Shown one piece after another: positions 1-6,721 of a stretch of DNA of 12,849 bases. This DNA is from Candidatus Aminicenantota bacterium. GTDB lineage: Bacteria > Acidobacteriota > Aminicenantia > Aminicenantales > Saccharicenantaceae. The notes beneath the pieces were generated by a model, which had not been told where the DNA came from, did not search any database, and was given only the letters and a program-made list of their open reading frames with translations. The stretch's first letter is position 1. Each line of letters begins with the position of its first letter. The translations under genes and the position numbers were made by a program. The stretch is taken from positions 1-12,849 of the forward strand of contig JAPKZE010000297.1 in the NCBI GenBank assembly GCA_026393955.1, read 5' to 3'.

Positions 1-166
1 GAAGATCACCGTGACCCGGAAGCAGACCATCCGCCTGGTCAAGGCCAAACCGGCCCCGGACGGCAAGGCCGAAACGAGCGACATCCAGCGGCTGACCTGG
101 GGACTCGAAGCGCCCGTGGCCGTCAAGATCACCAACGTCCAAGCTCCGGCCGCGCCGGCGAAGTGA
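1..166 (+). CDS. 3' end of an unidentified gene (partial)
   Basis: An open frame enters from the left edge (first complete codon at base 2) and ends at TGA 164-166, giving the last 54 residues of a protein. The visible tail alternates hydrophobic and charged residues (ITVTRKQTIRLVK, then LTWGLEAPVAVKITNV), which suggests a beta-sandwich end domain, and it finishes in an Ala/Pro-rich stretch (QAPAAPAK). No catalytic motif is visible. The next ATG is only 7 nt downstream, so it is probably in one operon with the mutarotase-like and symporter genes. A secreted glycoside hydrolase would fit that setting, but this is inference from context only. I do not recognise the family. Confidence 0.7.
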   Translation, partial: KITVTRKQTIRLVKAKPAPDGKAETSDIQRLTWGLEAPVAVKITNVQAPAAPAK

Positions 167-173
167 CGGGGCC

Positions 174-611
174 ATGAGACCGCGGACGGTCTTCCTCGTC
201 GCCGCCATGGTCCTGGCGGCCGTTCTCGCGTTCTTCCTCATCCGCAAGGCGCCGCTGACCGCCCCGGACCGCGTCGAGCGCTACGGCATGGTCATCGGCG
301 TCAAGCCGGACAAGATCGAATACTACAAGAAGCTTCACGCCGCGGCCTGGCCCGGCGTCCTGGCCAAGATCAAGGAGTGTCACATCCGGAACTACTCGAT
401 CTACCTGAGGGAGGTCGCTGAGGGCCAGTTCCTCCTCTTCTCCTACTTCGAATACACGGGGAACGATCTCGAGGCCGACATGGCCAAGATGGCCGCCGAC
501 CCCGAGACCCGGCGCTGGTGGAAGGAGACCGATCCCTGTCAGTCGCCCATCCCGACCCGCCTCGACAAGGAATTCTGGAGCCGCATGGAAGAAGTCTTCC
601 ACGCGGATTGA
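174..611 (+). CDS. Membrane-anchored L-rhamnose mutarotase-like protein (RhaM family)
   Basis: The 145-residue protein has a hydrophobic segment at about residues 5-23 followed by a RhaM/COG3254-type domain from about residue 37. Family-typical elements are the Tyr-Tyr pair 50-51, His55 in KLHAAAWPGV, the NYSIYL strand (73-78), and the Trp pair 115-116 in RRWWKETDP. In E. coli RhaM the equivalent Tyr, His and Trp residues line the active site that interconverts alpha and beta pyranose anomers. Classical RhaM is about 104 residues long and cytosolic, so the N-terminal anchor is extra. No Ala-X-Ala cleavage site is obvious after the hydrophobic segment, so a signal anchor with the catalytic domain outside the cytoplasm is the best reading. 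An internal ATG at 288 would give a cytosolic form but has no ribosome site. The symporter gene follows after 9 nt. The substrate could be rhamnose, fucose or a related sugar. Confidence 0.82.
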   Translation: MRPRTVFLVAAMVLAAVLAFFLIRKAPLTAPDRVERYGMVIGVKPDKIEYYKKLHAAAWPGVLAKIKECHIRNYSIYLREVAEGQFLLFSYFEYTGNDLEADMAKMAADPETRRWWKETDPCQSPIPTRLDKEFWSRMEEVFHAD

Positions 612-620
612 GGATCCCGG

Positions 621-2237
621 ATGAACAGCGCCGCGCGCCTGTCCATGTCCGGGCTCGACATTACGCTTGTCGCCCTCTACCTCTTCGGCATCGTCGGCCT
701 CGGCCTGTGGGCCTGGAAGCGGCGGCGGACGCACCAAGCCTCGTCGGCCCAGTACTTCCTGGCCGGCAGCTCGCTCCGCTGGCCGGTCATCGGCCTGGCC
801 CTGTTCTCGACCAACATCTCGACCATCCACCTCGTCAGCCTGGCCCAAGAGGGCTACGTCAACGGCCTGGCCTACGGCAATTTTGAATGGATGGCGGCCT
901 TCCTGCTCATCGTCCTGGCCCTCTTCTTCGCCCCCTTCTACATCCGGTCGCGGGTGGCGACCCTGCCGGACTTCCTGGAGAAGCGCTACTCCCGGGCCTC
1001 GCGCGACTGGCTGGCCGGCCTGTCGATCGTCTCGGCCGTCTTCATCCACATCGGCTTCTCGCTTTACACAGGGGCTGTCGTCCTGCGCGGGCTGTTCGGG
1101 ATCGACATCAATACCAGCATCATCGTCACGGCGCTCCTGACCGGTCTCTACACCGTCGTCGGCGGCCTCCTCGCCGTCGTGGTCACGGAATCCGTCCAGA
1201 CCGTCGTCCTCATCCTCGGGTCGGCCTGCGTCCTCGGCTTCGGCCTGGCCCGGATCGGGGGCTGGGGCGCCCTCGTCGCCGCGGTGGAGCCGGTCAAGCT
1301 GACGGTCCTGCGGACCGCGGCGGAGACGCCGACGCTCCCGTGGTACGCCGTCTTCCTCGGCTACCCGGTCATCGGCCTGTGGTACTGGTGCGCCGACCAG
1401 ACCATCGTCCAGCGCGTCCTCGGGGCCAAGGACGAGCGGAACGCCCGGCTCGGCCCGCTGTTCACCGGCTTCCTCAAGGTCCTGCCGGTCTTCCTGTTCG
1501 TCCTGCCCGGGCTCGTTGCCTACGGCCTCGTCCGGCAGGGCGCGCTGCCGGCGCCCGAGAACTCGGCCGACGTCTATTCGCTCCTCGTCAACCGGGTCCT
1601 TCCGGCCGGGCTCAAAGGCGTTGTGGCCGCCGCCCTCCTGGCCGCCCTGATGAGCACCGTGTCGGGGGCGCTGAATTCCATCGCCACGCTCTTCACCCTG
1701 GACATCTACAAGCGCTGGCGGCCCCAAGCTTCGGAGAAGCGGCTGACCTTCGTCGGCCGGGCGGCGACCGTGGTCGCCATGGCCGTGGCCATTCTCTGGT
1801 CCCCCCTCATCAGCCACTTCCAGAGCCTGTTCCAGGGCATCACCGCGGTCATCTGCTACATCGCGCCGCCCATCACGGCGGTCTTTTTGTGGGGCGTCCT
1901 GTGGCCGAAGGCCTCAGCGGTGGCCGCCCGGATCACGCTCATGGCCGGCTCGGCCCTTGGCTTCGCCGTCTTCCTGCTCGATTGGTTCAAGGACCGGACG
2001 GGCTGGAACGTCCCGTCCATGATGGCGACGTTCTATCTCTTCGTCGTCTGCTCGGGGATCCTGATCGTCGTCTCGCTCCTCCGTCCCCACGTCCACACCG
2101 AGGAGAGCGCCCGGCTCGTCTGGAAGCGTCCTGCCGACGCCCTGAGGGGACCGTGGGGGCCGGGCCTGTTCGACTACCGGCTCGTGGCCCTGGCCCTGTT
2201 CCTGCTGATGGCCGGCCTGTACGCCGTCTTCGGCTGA
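621..2237 (+). CDS. SSS-family sodium:solute (sugar) symporter
   Basis: A 538-residue inner-membrane protein with many hydrophobic helices, of the length usual for SGLT-like members of the sodium:solute symporter family. Recognisable family elements are YFLAGSSLRWPVIG (45-58), the broken first core helix with STNIST (63-68), FEWM (88-91), the signature YTVVGGLLAVVVTE (177-190), WYWCADQTIVQRVLGA (254-269), and the helix with ALMSTVSGALNSIATLFTLDIYKRW (343-366), whose Ser/Thr residues match the family's sodium site. These point to the sugar-transporting branch. The ATG at 621 has GAGG about 7 nt upstream, and another Met at residue 9 is possible. It directly follows the mutarotase-like gene, implying that both act on one sugar. 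The stop codon lies one base from that of the opposing gene. The exact sugar cannot be read from sequence. Confidence 0.93.
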   Translation: MNSAARLSMSGLDITLVALYLFGIVGLGLWAWKRRRTHQASSAQYFLAGSSLRWPVIGLALFSTNISTIHLVSLAQEGYVNGLAYGNFEWMAAFLLIVLALFFAPFYIRSRVATLPDFLEKRYSRASRDWLAGLSIVSAVFIHIGFSLYTGAVVLRGLFGIDINTSIIVTALLTGLYTVVGGLLAVVVTESVQTVVLILGSACVLGFGLARIGGWGALVAAVEPVKLTVLRTAAETPTLPWYAVFLGYPVIGLWYWCADQTIVQRVLGAKDERNARLGPLFTGFLKVLPVFLFVLPGLVAYGLVRQGALPAPENSADVYSLLVNRVLPAGLKGVVAAALLAALMSTVSGALNSIATLFTLDIYKRWRPQASEKRLTFVGRAATVVAMAVAILWSPLISHFQSLFQGITAVICYIAPPITAVFLWGVLWPKASAVAARITLMAGSALGFAVFLLDWFKDRTGWNVPSMMATFYLFVVCSGILIVVSLLRPHVHTEESARLVWKRPADALRGPWGPGLFDYRLVALALFLLMAGLYAVFG

Positions 2238-2238
2238 C

Positions 2239-3516
2239 CTAGACGTTCCCGAAGCGGGGGTTGACAACGTTGCTGTAGATCGAGCCGAAGCGGTAATTGA
2301 GCCCGATCTCGAAGCGCAGGTAATAGTCCGTGGCCAGCCGCTTGAGCTCGAGGAGGATCTCCTCCTGGGTGTATTCGCGGCCCGGGAGCGAGAGCTGGTC
2401 GCGGATCCGGCTGAACTGGCCGCCGACATTGAACGAGAAGCCTTTGAACAGGTTGATGTAGGCGCCGAAATCGGCCCGGAGATTGTTGTACTTGAAGTCG
2501 GGGATGAAGGTCGAACCCGTCAGGGAGCCGCCGACCGACCCCCACGGCTCCTTGATCTCGAGGACGACCTGGAGGGCCTGGCTGAGCAGGTTCTCCTTCT
2601 CCTTGCCGTAGATCGTCAGCTCGTAGTAATCCCGCCACGTGTAGGTCAGCCGGTACTGGAGCCGGAGCTCCCGACGGGTCGCCTCGGCGTAGGGGAAGAT
2701 ATCGTACTCGACGCTCGGCCCGACCGACGCGTAGAGCTGGGCGTTGTCGAAGGTCGAGGAATAGAGACTGACGCCGCCGCCCCAGGACCAGTGGCCGTCG
2801 ATGCTCTTGTAGAGCGCCGTCGACAGGCTCTTCCGGTTGGTGTCGCTGACGATGGGCTCCTCGTCGGGGATCTCGTAGCTGCGGTGGTTCATATAGAGGT
2901 TGCCGTAGAGCCGGAACTTCATCGCCTCCGTCGTCCGGTTGGCCCAGGCGTTGAACTGGTAGCTGTACTTGTCCGACTGGCTCTCGAATTCGCCGTTCCC
3001 CTTCACCCCGAAGCCGAAGACCCAGTAGTGCCAGGGATCGGAGGCCGGGGTCGGCCGGAAGTTTTTTTTCTGGGCGTAGCTGATGGAGATGAATTCGGCC
3101 AGGGGCGTGTCGGAGACGTATGGGATGAGCCCCTGCTTGAGGACGTTGACGAAGCCTCGGCGGACCTGGTCCTCGGTGTCGGTCGGCTTCGAGTAAAATC
3201 GCAGCGTCGCGTCCTTGCCCTTGTGGCGCCGCAGGCCCATGAAGGCGAGCGTGTATTCGTTGCCGCCGCTGCCCGTCTGCTGGCGGGTGACGATGATCTG
3301 GACGTCGGCGCTCTGGCGGTCGAGGACGTAGTTGACGAAGGTGATCTCGGTCTTGATGTAGTCGAAGTCGCAGGTGCGGCGGTCGCAGTCGAGGTAGACG
3401 TTCGGGGCGACGCTCCGGAGCTCGTCCTGCGGGATGGCTTGGGGCGCGCCGGTGGCGAGTCCGGCCGCGAAGAGTGCGAAGCCGGCGAAGAGGAGCGTGG
3501 CCGGGAACGTTCTCAT
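2239..3516 (-). CDS. Predicted outer-membrane beta-barrel protein with N-terminal periplasmic domain, function unknown
   Basis: 425 residues from the ATG at 3516, which overlaps the upstream stop as ATGA; a longer GTG start at 3543 would bury the signal peptide. Residues 1 to about 23 (MRTFPATLLFAGFALFAAGL...) form a signal peptide. A compact domain follows at about 35-145, with VYLDCDRRTCDFDYIKTEI, two nearby cysteines, DVQIIVTRQQTGSGG and EYTLAFMGL. The rest is rich in alternating aromatic/polar strands (YSYQFNAWA, LYGNLYMN, LRLQYRLTYTWRDYYELTIYG, FSFNVGGQFSR, YLRFEIGLNYRFG), typical of an outer-membrane barrel. The layout recalls hypothetical proteins of Bacteroidota and relatives, but I cannot name the family. 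It sits in a two-gene unit with another secreted protein. An A8 run (T at 3062-3069) lies within the frame. Confidence 0.85.
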   Translation of the reverse strand: MRTFPATLLFAGFALFAAGLATGAPQAIPQDELRSVAPNVYLDCDRRTCDFDYIKTEITFVNYVLDRQSADVQIIVTRQQTGSGGNEYTLAFMGLRRHKGKDATLRFYSKPTDTEDQVRRGFVNVLKQGLIPYVSDTPLAEFISISYAQKKNFRPTPASDPWHYWVFGFGVKGNGEFESQSDKYSYQFNAWANRTTEAMKFRLYGNLYMNHRSYEIPDEEPIVSDTNRKSLSTALYKSIDGHWSWGGGVSLYSSTFDNAQLYASVGPSVEYDIFPYAEATRRELRLQYRLTYTWRDYYELTIYGKEKENLLSQALQVVLEIKEPWGSVGGSLTGSTFIPDFKYNNLRADFGAYINLFKGFSFNVGGQFSRIRDQLSLPGREYTQEEILLELKRLATDYYLRFEIGLNYRFGSIYSNVVNPRFGNV

Positions 3517-4250
3517 TTCGTCCTCACGAAGACCTGGGACCACGGGATCACGTTGACCTCGGAGCCGCGGGCGTAGTCCGGGCCGCCGAGGAAGCGCTTG
3601 TAGAGCCAGGATTGGATGATGTAGACGCGGATGATGGTCGAGGCGGGCAGCCGGGAGGCCGGGATGAGGGCCGCCGGCCCGGCCAGATGATTCTCGGCGA
3701 AGAATTCCTTGCCGGTCCGGAAATCGTAGGCCCGGACGTCGACGGGGGCCAGAAAGCGTCCGTACTTCCAGCGGACCTCCAGGTCGTTCCCGGGGTCGAT
3801 GACCGCCGGCTTCGGCTCCGTCAGGACGAGCCAGTCCGGCAGCGGGAACGATTCCCTGAGGGGGGCGCGGCCCTTGACCCCGATCTCGACGTTGAATTCG
3901 GCGGGCAGCCGGCCCTTGTCGAGAGAGATCTTCTTCTCGTAGTGGTCCGTCACGTAATCCACCCGCTCGCCGGACGCGCTGACGAGGGCGTCGGCGATGG
4001 GGGGGCCTTCCTGAGAGCCGCGGCGGAGCTCGACGTAGACCCGGAGCTCGTAGAGGTCGAGGTCGTTGTTGAAATCGTACCGCGACAGGCTCGCCGTCGG
4101 ATAGACGGAGAGACGGACGAAAAGGGGCTCGGGCGGCGGGGGGGCCTGCGATCCGGTCGTTGAGGACGGAGCCGGCAGGTCCTGCGCGGCGCAGAGGACG
4201 CCGGCGGCGAACAGAACGAGCATCGCCGGGAACGGATTACGGGCGCGCAT
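3513..4250 (-). CDS. Secreted protein of unknown function, translationally coupled to the barrel protein
   Basis: 245 residues from the ATG at 4250, which is preceded by GGAGA at SD distance and followed by a clear signal peptide (MRARNPFPAMLVLFAAGVLC). The frame is open further upstream, but that extension crosses the promoter and lacks signal features. The cysteine at the end of the hydrophobic stretch is not in a good lipobox, so signal peptidase I cleavage near CAAQD is likelier. A Pro/Ser/Thr-rich linker (about 24-42) leads to a region dominated by beta strands (LFVRLSVYPTASL, LYELRVYVELRR, FNVEIGV, LEVRWKYG, STIIRVYIIQSW), suggesting one or two sandwich domains. No catalytic motif is visible. 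The 4-nt stop/start overlap with the downstream barrel gene implies coupled synthesis, and possibly a partner at the outer membrane (inference). Confidence 0.84.
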   Translation of the reverse strand: MRARNPFPAMLVLFAAGVLCAAQDLPAPSSTTGSQAPPPPEPLFVRLSVYPTASLSRYDFNNDLDLYELRVYVELRRGSQEGPPIADALVSASGERVDYVTDHYEKKISLDKGRLPAEFNVEIGVKGRAPLRESFPLPDWLVLTEPKPAVIDPGNDLEVRWKYGRFLAPVDVRAYDFRTGKEFFAENHLAGPAALIPASRLPASTIIRVYIIQSWLYKRFLGGPDYARGSEVNVIPWSQVFVRTK

Positions 4251-4271
4251 GTTCGTCTCCTTGTCCCCGGC

Positions 4272-4277
4272 ATTATA
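4272..4277 (-). promoter_or_regulatory. -10 box for the secreted-protein/barrel operon
   Basis: On the minus strand this reads TATAAT, a perfect sigma-70 -10 consensus in GC-rich surroundings. It lies 21 nt before the ATG at 4250, so transcription would begin near 4265 and leave a short leader holding the GGAGA ribosome site. No good -35 box is seen at 16-18 nt. Confidence 0.5.
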
Positions 4278-4326
4278 CAGGAGACCCGTCCGGGCCGCGA
4301 GGGGCGCGGCCCCGGCCTCCGCCGTC

Positions 4327-4355
4327 TTGTCACGAAATCCGGCTTGTGCCATAAT
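4327..4355 (+). promoter_or_regulatory. Sigma-70-type promoter for peroxiredoxin/nitroreductase
   Basis: TTGTCA (4327-4332) and CATAAT (4350-4355) each match the consensus at five of six positions and are separated by exactly 17 nt. Transcription would start near 4362, about 44 nt before the peroxiredoxin ATG. Together with the minus-strand TATAAT box it makes this spacer a divergent promoter region. Confidence 0.6.
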
Positions 4356-4362
4356 GGGCCGC

Positions 4363-4413
4363 ATGAACGGGCCGACCCGTCGTTTTTTTAGGGGAGGGAT
4401 TCAAAATGGGTAA
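4363..4413 (+). other. Possible 16-codon leader ORF
   Basis: ATG at 4363 lies about where transcription should begin. It opens a frame MNGPTRRFFRGGIQNG that stops at TAA 4411-4413, just inside the peroxiredoxin gene, whose ATG is at 4406 in another frame. A ribosome finishing here could reinitiate at the main start. There is no ribosome site in front of it, so it would need leaderless initiation. So short a frame may be chance. Confidence 0.25.
4367..4389 (+). terminator. Attenuator-like hairpin plus T7 in the peroxiredoxin leader
   Basis: ACGGG (4367-4371) pairs perfectly with CCCGT (4376-4380) around a CCGA loop. Two bases later comes a run of seven T (4383-4389). This is the layout of a small intrinsic terminator, and it lies between the predicted transcription start and the peroxiredoxin ribosome site (GGGGAGGG, 4391-4398). 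The stem is only five pairs, so termination would be partial at best. No upstream plus-strand gene needs a terminator here. Confidence 0.35.
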
Positions 4414-4873
4414 CACGCGGACGATCTGGGAAGGGGACATCGCGCCCGACTTCACTCTCAAGGACCATCACAACCGGGATTTCAAGCTGTCCGAATTCGC
4501 CGGGCGGCGCGTCCTCCTGTCGTTCCATCCGCTGGCCTGGACGCCGGTCTGTTCCGAGCAGATGAAAGCGCTCGAGAGCCGCAAGGCCGCCTTCGACGCC
4601 CTGAAGACGGTCGCCGTCGGGGTCAGCGTCGATTCGTTCCCGACCAAGCACGCCTGGGCCAAGGAGCTGGGGATCAAGGAGACGCGGCTGCTCTGCGATT
4701 TTTGGCCCCACGGCGCGGTGGCCCACGTCCTGGGCCTGTTCCGCGAGGAGGACGGCTTCTCCAACCGGGCCAACCTCATCGTCGACGAGACGGGCCGACT
4801 GGCCCTCATCCGCGAGTACGAGATCCCGCAGATGCCGGACTTCGACGAGATCATCGCCTTCCTGAAGAAATGA
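4406..4873 (+). CDS. Peroxiredoxin (AhpC/TSA family, AhpE-like)
   Basis: A thiol peroxidase of 155 residues with a thioredoxin fold, expected to reduce hydrogen peroxide and organic hydroperoxides in the cytoplasm. The peroxidatic motif PLAWTPVC carries Pro42, Thr46 and Cys49, and Arg121 in FSNRANLIVD fits the conserved arginine of the active site. The N-terminal APDFTLKDHHNRDFKLSEFAG is the usual family opening. There is no cysteine five residues after Cys49, so it is not of BCP/PrxQ type. Cys97 in LLCDFWPHGAVA is the only other cysteine and could be a resolving or redox-partner residue. The ATG is well supported by GGGGAGGG a few bases upstream. The nitroreductase follows after 36 nt, suggesting a small redox or stress operon. 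Confidence 0.93.
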   Translation: MGNTRTIWEGDIAPDFTLKDHHNRDFKLSEFAGRRVLLSFHPLAWTPVCSEQMKALESRKAAFDALKTVAVGVSVDSFPTKHAWAKELGIKETRLLCDFWPHGAVAHVLGLFREEDGFSNRANLIVDETGRLALIREYEIPQMPDFDEIIAFLKK

Positions 4874-4875
4874 GA

Positions 4876-4895
4876 CCGCGCCCCGGCGGGCGCGG
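4876..4895 (+). other. Perfect 8-bp GC hairpin between peroxiredoxin and nitroreductase genes
   Basis: CCGCGCCC (4876-4883) and GGGCGCGG (4888-4895) are exact reverse complements around a CGGC loop, starting two bases after the peroxiredoxin stop. No T run follows, so it is not a classical terminator. The nitroreductase ribosome site GGAGG (4899-4903) begins three bases after the stem. It could protect or process the message or set the ratio of the two proteins. Confidence 0.5.
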
Positions 4896-4909
4896 GCCGG
4901 AGGTTCTCC

Positions 4910-5467
4910 ATGGATGTCCACAAGGCTATCGAGACCCGGCGCGCCCTCCGGTCACTCGCCCCGGCGGAGATCGACGGAGATCTCGTCCGCGACCTGGCCT
5001 CCCATGCCCGGCTCGCGCCGTCCTGCTTTAACAACCAGCCCTGGCGGTTCGTCTTCGTCTCCGACCCGGCCCGGCTCGAGGCCATGAAGCCCGTGTTCAA
5101 CTCCGGCAACCAATGGTGCCATGCGGCCTCCCTCATGATCGCCGTCTTCAGCCGCAAGGAGGACGATTGCGTCATCAAGGAGCGGGCGTATCACCGGTTC
5201 GACACCGGGATGGCCGTCGCCTTTCTCATCCTGCGGGCGACGGAGATGGGACTCGTCGCCCATCCGATCGCCGGCTACAGTCCGGCGAAGACGCGGGAGG
5301 TCCTGGGCATCCCCGATGACTGCGACGTCATCACCGTCATCCTCGTCGGCCGGCAGGCCGCGGAGCCGGATCCGACCCTATCTCCCGAGAAGCTCGAGGC
5401 CGAGACCCGGAGACCGGAGCGCCTGCCGCTCGAGCAGTTCGCTTTCAGGGACCGCTATGGAGGCTGA
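4910..5467 (+). CDS. Nitroreductase-family FMN-dependent oxidoreductase
   Basis: 185 residues, the usual size for the nitroreductase fold, which binds FMN and works as a homodimer using NAD(P)H to reduce nitro compounds, quinones, flavins or other acceptors. The N-terminal TRRALRSL (residues 9-16) supplies the phosphate-binding arginines, and APSCFNNQPWRFVFV (36-50) is the classical flavin-site segment. HPIAGYSPAKTREVLGIPDD (118-137) matches the late conserved region where the family usually has a glycine-rich FMN contact. GGAGG stands 6 nt before the ATG. It shares a direction and probably a transcript with the peroxiredoxin, hinting at a role in redox stress or detoxification. The true substrate is not predictable. 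Its stop lies 12 nt from the stop of the opposing lysA. Confidence 0.92.
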   Translation: MDVHKAIETRRALRSLAPAEIDGDLVRDLASHARLAPSCFNNQPWRFVFVSDPARLEAMKPVFNSGNQWCHAASLMIAVFSRKEDDCVIKERAYHRFDTGMAVAFLILRATEMGLVAHPIAGYSPAKTREVLGIPDDCDVITVILVGRQAAEPDPTLSPEKLEAETRRPERLPLEQFAFRDRYGG

Positions 5468-5479
5468 CCGGAGCGCCCC

Positions 5480-6721
5480 TCAGATGAGGACTTCCCGCGG
5501 GATGTCCCGCAGGTTGAAATTCGAGGCCATGCTCCGGCAGTAGGCTCCGGCGCAGAGGACGGCCAGGATGCTGCCGCTCTCGGGCAGGGGCATCGACCGT
5601 TCCCGGCCGAACACGTCGCCCGTTTCGCAGAGGTTCCCGGCCACCGTGATCCGGGCCCGGCTCTGCCCCTCCACGCGGCCGGCGTTGATGATCTCGTGGT
5701 GGGCCGAGAGATAGATCGCCGGGCGGGGCACGGTGTTGAACGTCCCGCCGTCGACGCAGGCGAAGATATTGCCGTAGCTCTCCTTGACGTACTCGACGCC
5801 GAGGAGAAGGACCCCCGCGTCGCCGACCAGGTACTTGCCCGGCTCGAGGGCCAGGGCCTCCACGGAGAGGCCGGCCTTCGCGACGGCTCCTGAAATGTAA
5901 GCGATGTAGTCCTCGACCGGGAAGACGCCCCGGCTTCTGAGGTAGCGGGGTCCGAAGCCGCCGCCGAAATCCAGGAATTCGAGCCGGAATCCGGCCTTTT
6001 CGATCTCACGGGCTTTGCGGACCATGCGGTCGACAGCGGCCTGGACCATGCCGAAGTCCTCGCGGACCCAGCCCGAGCCGAGATGCTGGTGAAGGCCGAC
6101 CGGATGGAAGCCCAGTTTCCGGGCCCGGGTGAAGACGCTGATGACCTTCTTCGCCTCCACCCCGAACTTGATCGGCGTCCCGTCGGAGGACCGCCGTCCC
6201 GCCGTGATGACGCGGGCATTGAAGCCCCGGCCGATGCCCGGGTTCCAGCGGACCGAGACCCGGATGGACTTGGAGGGGAACTCGCGCTTGACCTCGTTCA
6301 TGAGGTCGAGCTGCTCGGCGGCGTCGATGTTGACGGTCAGTCCGTCGACGGCGAAGACCGCGCGCAAGTCGGCCCGGCTGACGCTCGTCCCGGTGAACAG
6401 GATCCGTTCCGGCGGGAAGCCGGCCTTGAGGGCGGTCGCGACCTCGTTGGGGGAAACGGCGTCGATCCAGGCGCCCCGCCTCCGGAGCAGGCGCAGGATG
6501 CCCCGGTGCGGATTGGCCTTCATGGCGTAGCAGATCCTGGCCGGCAGGGTCGAGTGACGGGAGAAGGCATCGTCGAGACGGGCGTAGAGCTCGAGGATGC
6601 GGTCCTTGCCGTAGACGTAGAGCGGCGTCCCGTAGCGCTCGGCCAGGGCGGCCGCGTCCTGGCCGGCCACCTGGAGCCGGTTGCCGCGGACGGTGACGAA
6701 GTCCGTTTCCCACCAGTTCAT
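5480..6721 (-). CDS. lysA: Diaminopimelate decarboxylase
   Basis: PLP enzyme converting meso-diaminopimelate to L-lysine, the last step of the DAP pathway. The ATG at 6721 gives 413 residues, normal for LysA; the frame is open for another 86 codons upstream, but those lie inside the DUF72 gene. Visible family elements are CYAMKANPH with PLP lysine Lys68, GLHQHLGSG (209-217), the phosphate-binding DFGGGFG (251-257), EPGKYLVGDAG (293-303), NLCETGDVFGRER (363-375) with Cys365/Glu366 at the substrate site of the dimer partner, and AGAYCRSMASNFN (391-403). The common final motif AGAYGFSMSSNYN is altered to Cys-Arg after the active-site Tyr394. The start overlaps the DUF72 stop by 4 nt (ATGA), so translation is probably coupled. 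No other lysine-pathway gene is nearby. A related decarboxylase specificity cannot be excluded. Confidence 0.92.
   Translation of the reverse strand: MNWWETDFVTVRGNRLQVAGQDAAALAERYGTPLYVYGKDRILELYARLDDAFSRHSTLPARICYAMKANPHRGILRLLRRRGAWIDAVSPNEVATALKAGFPPERILFTGTSVSRADLRAVFAVDGLTVNIDAAEQLDLMNEVKREFPSKSIRVSVRWNPGIGRGFNARVITAGRRSSDGTPIKFGVEAKKVISVFTRARKLGFHPVGLHQHLGSGWVREDFGMVQAAVDRMVRKAREIEKAGFRLEFLDFGGGFGPRYLRSRGVFPVEDYIAYISGAVAKAGLSVEALALEPGKYLVGDAGVLLLGVEYVKESYGNIFACVDGGTFNTVPRPAIYLSAHHEIINAGRVEGQSRARITVAGNLCETGDVFGRERSMPLPESGSILAVLCAGAYCRSMASNFNLRDIPREVLI

Noticed and set aside
129..1817. Long minus-strand open frame of 562 codons opposite the mutarotase and symporter genes
   Set aside because: Its translation is a low-complexity Asp/Glu/Gly/Arg-rich string typical of antisense frames in GC-rich DNA, while the plus strand encodes clear protein families.
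2791..3576. Plus-strand frame of 261 codons opposite the barrel gene
   Set aside because: Val/Ala/Asp/Glu-rich antisense composition with no domain, and it sits over a minus-strand gene with signal peptide and barrel features.
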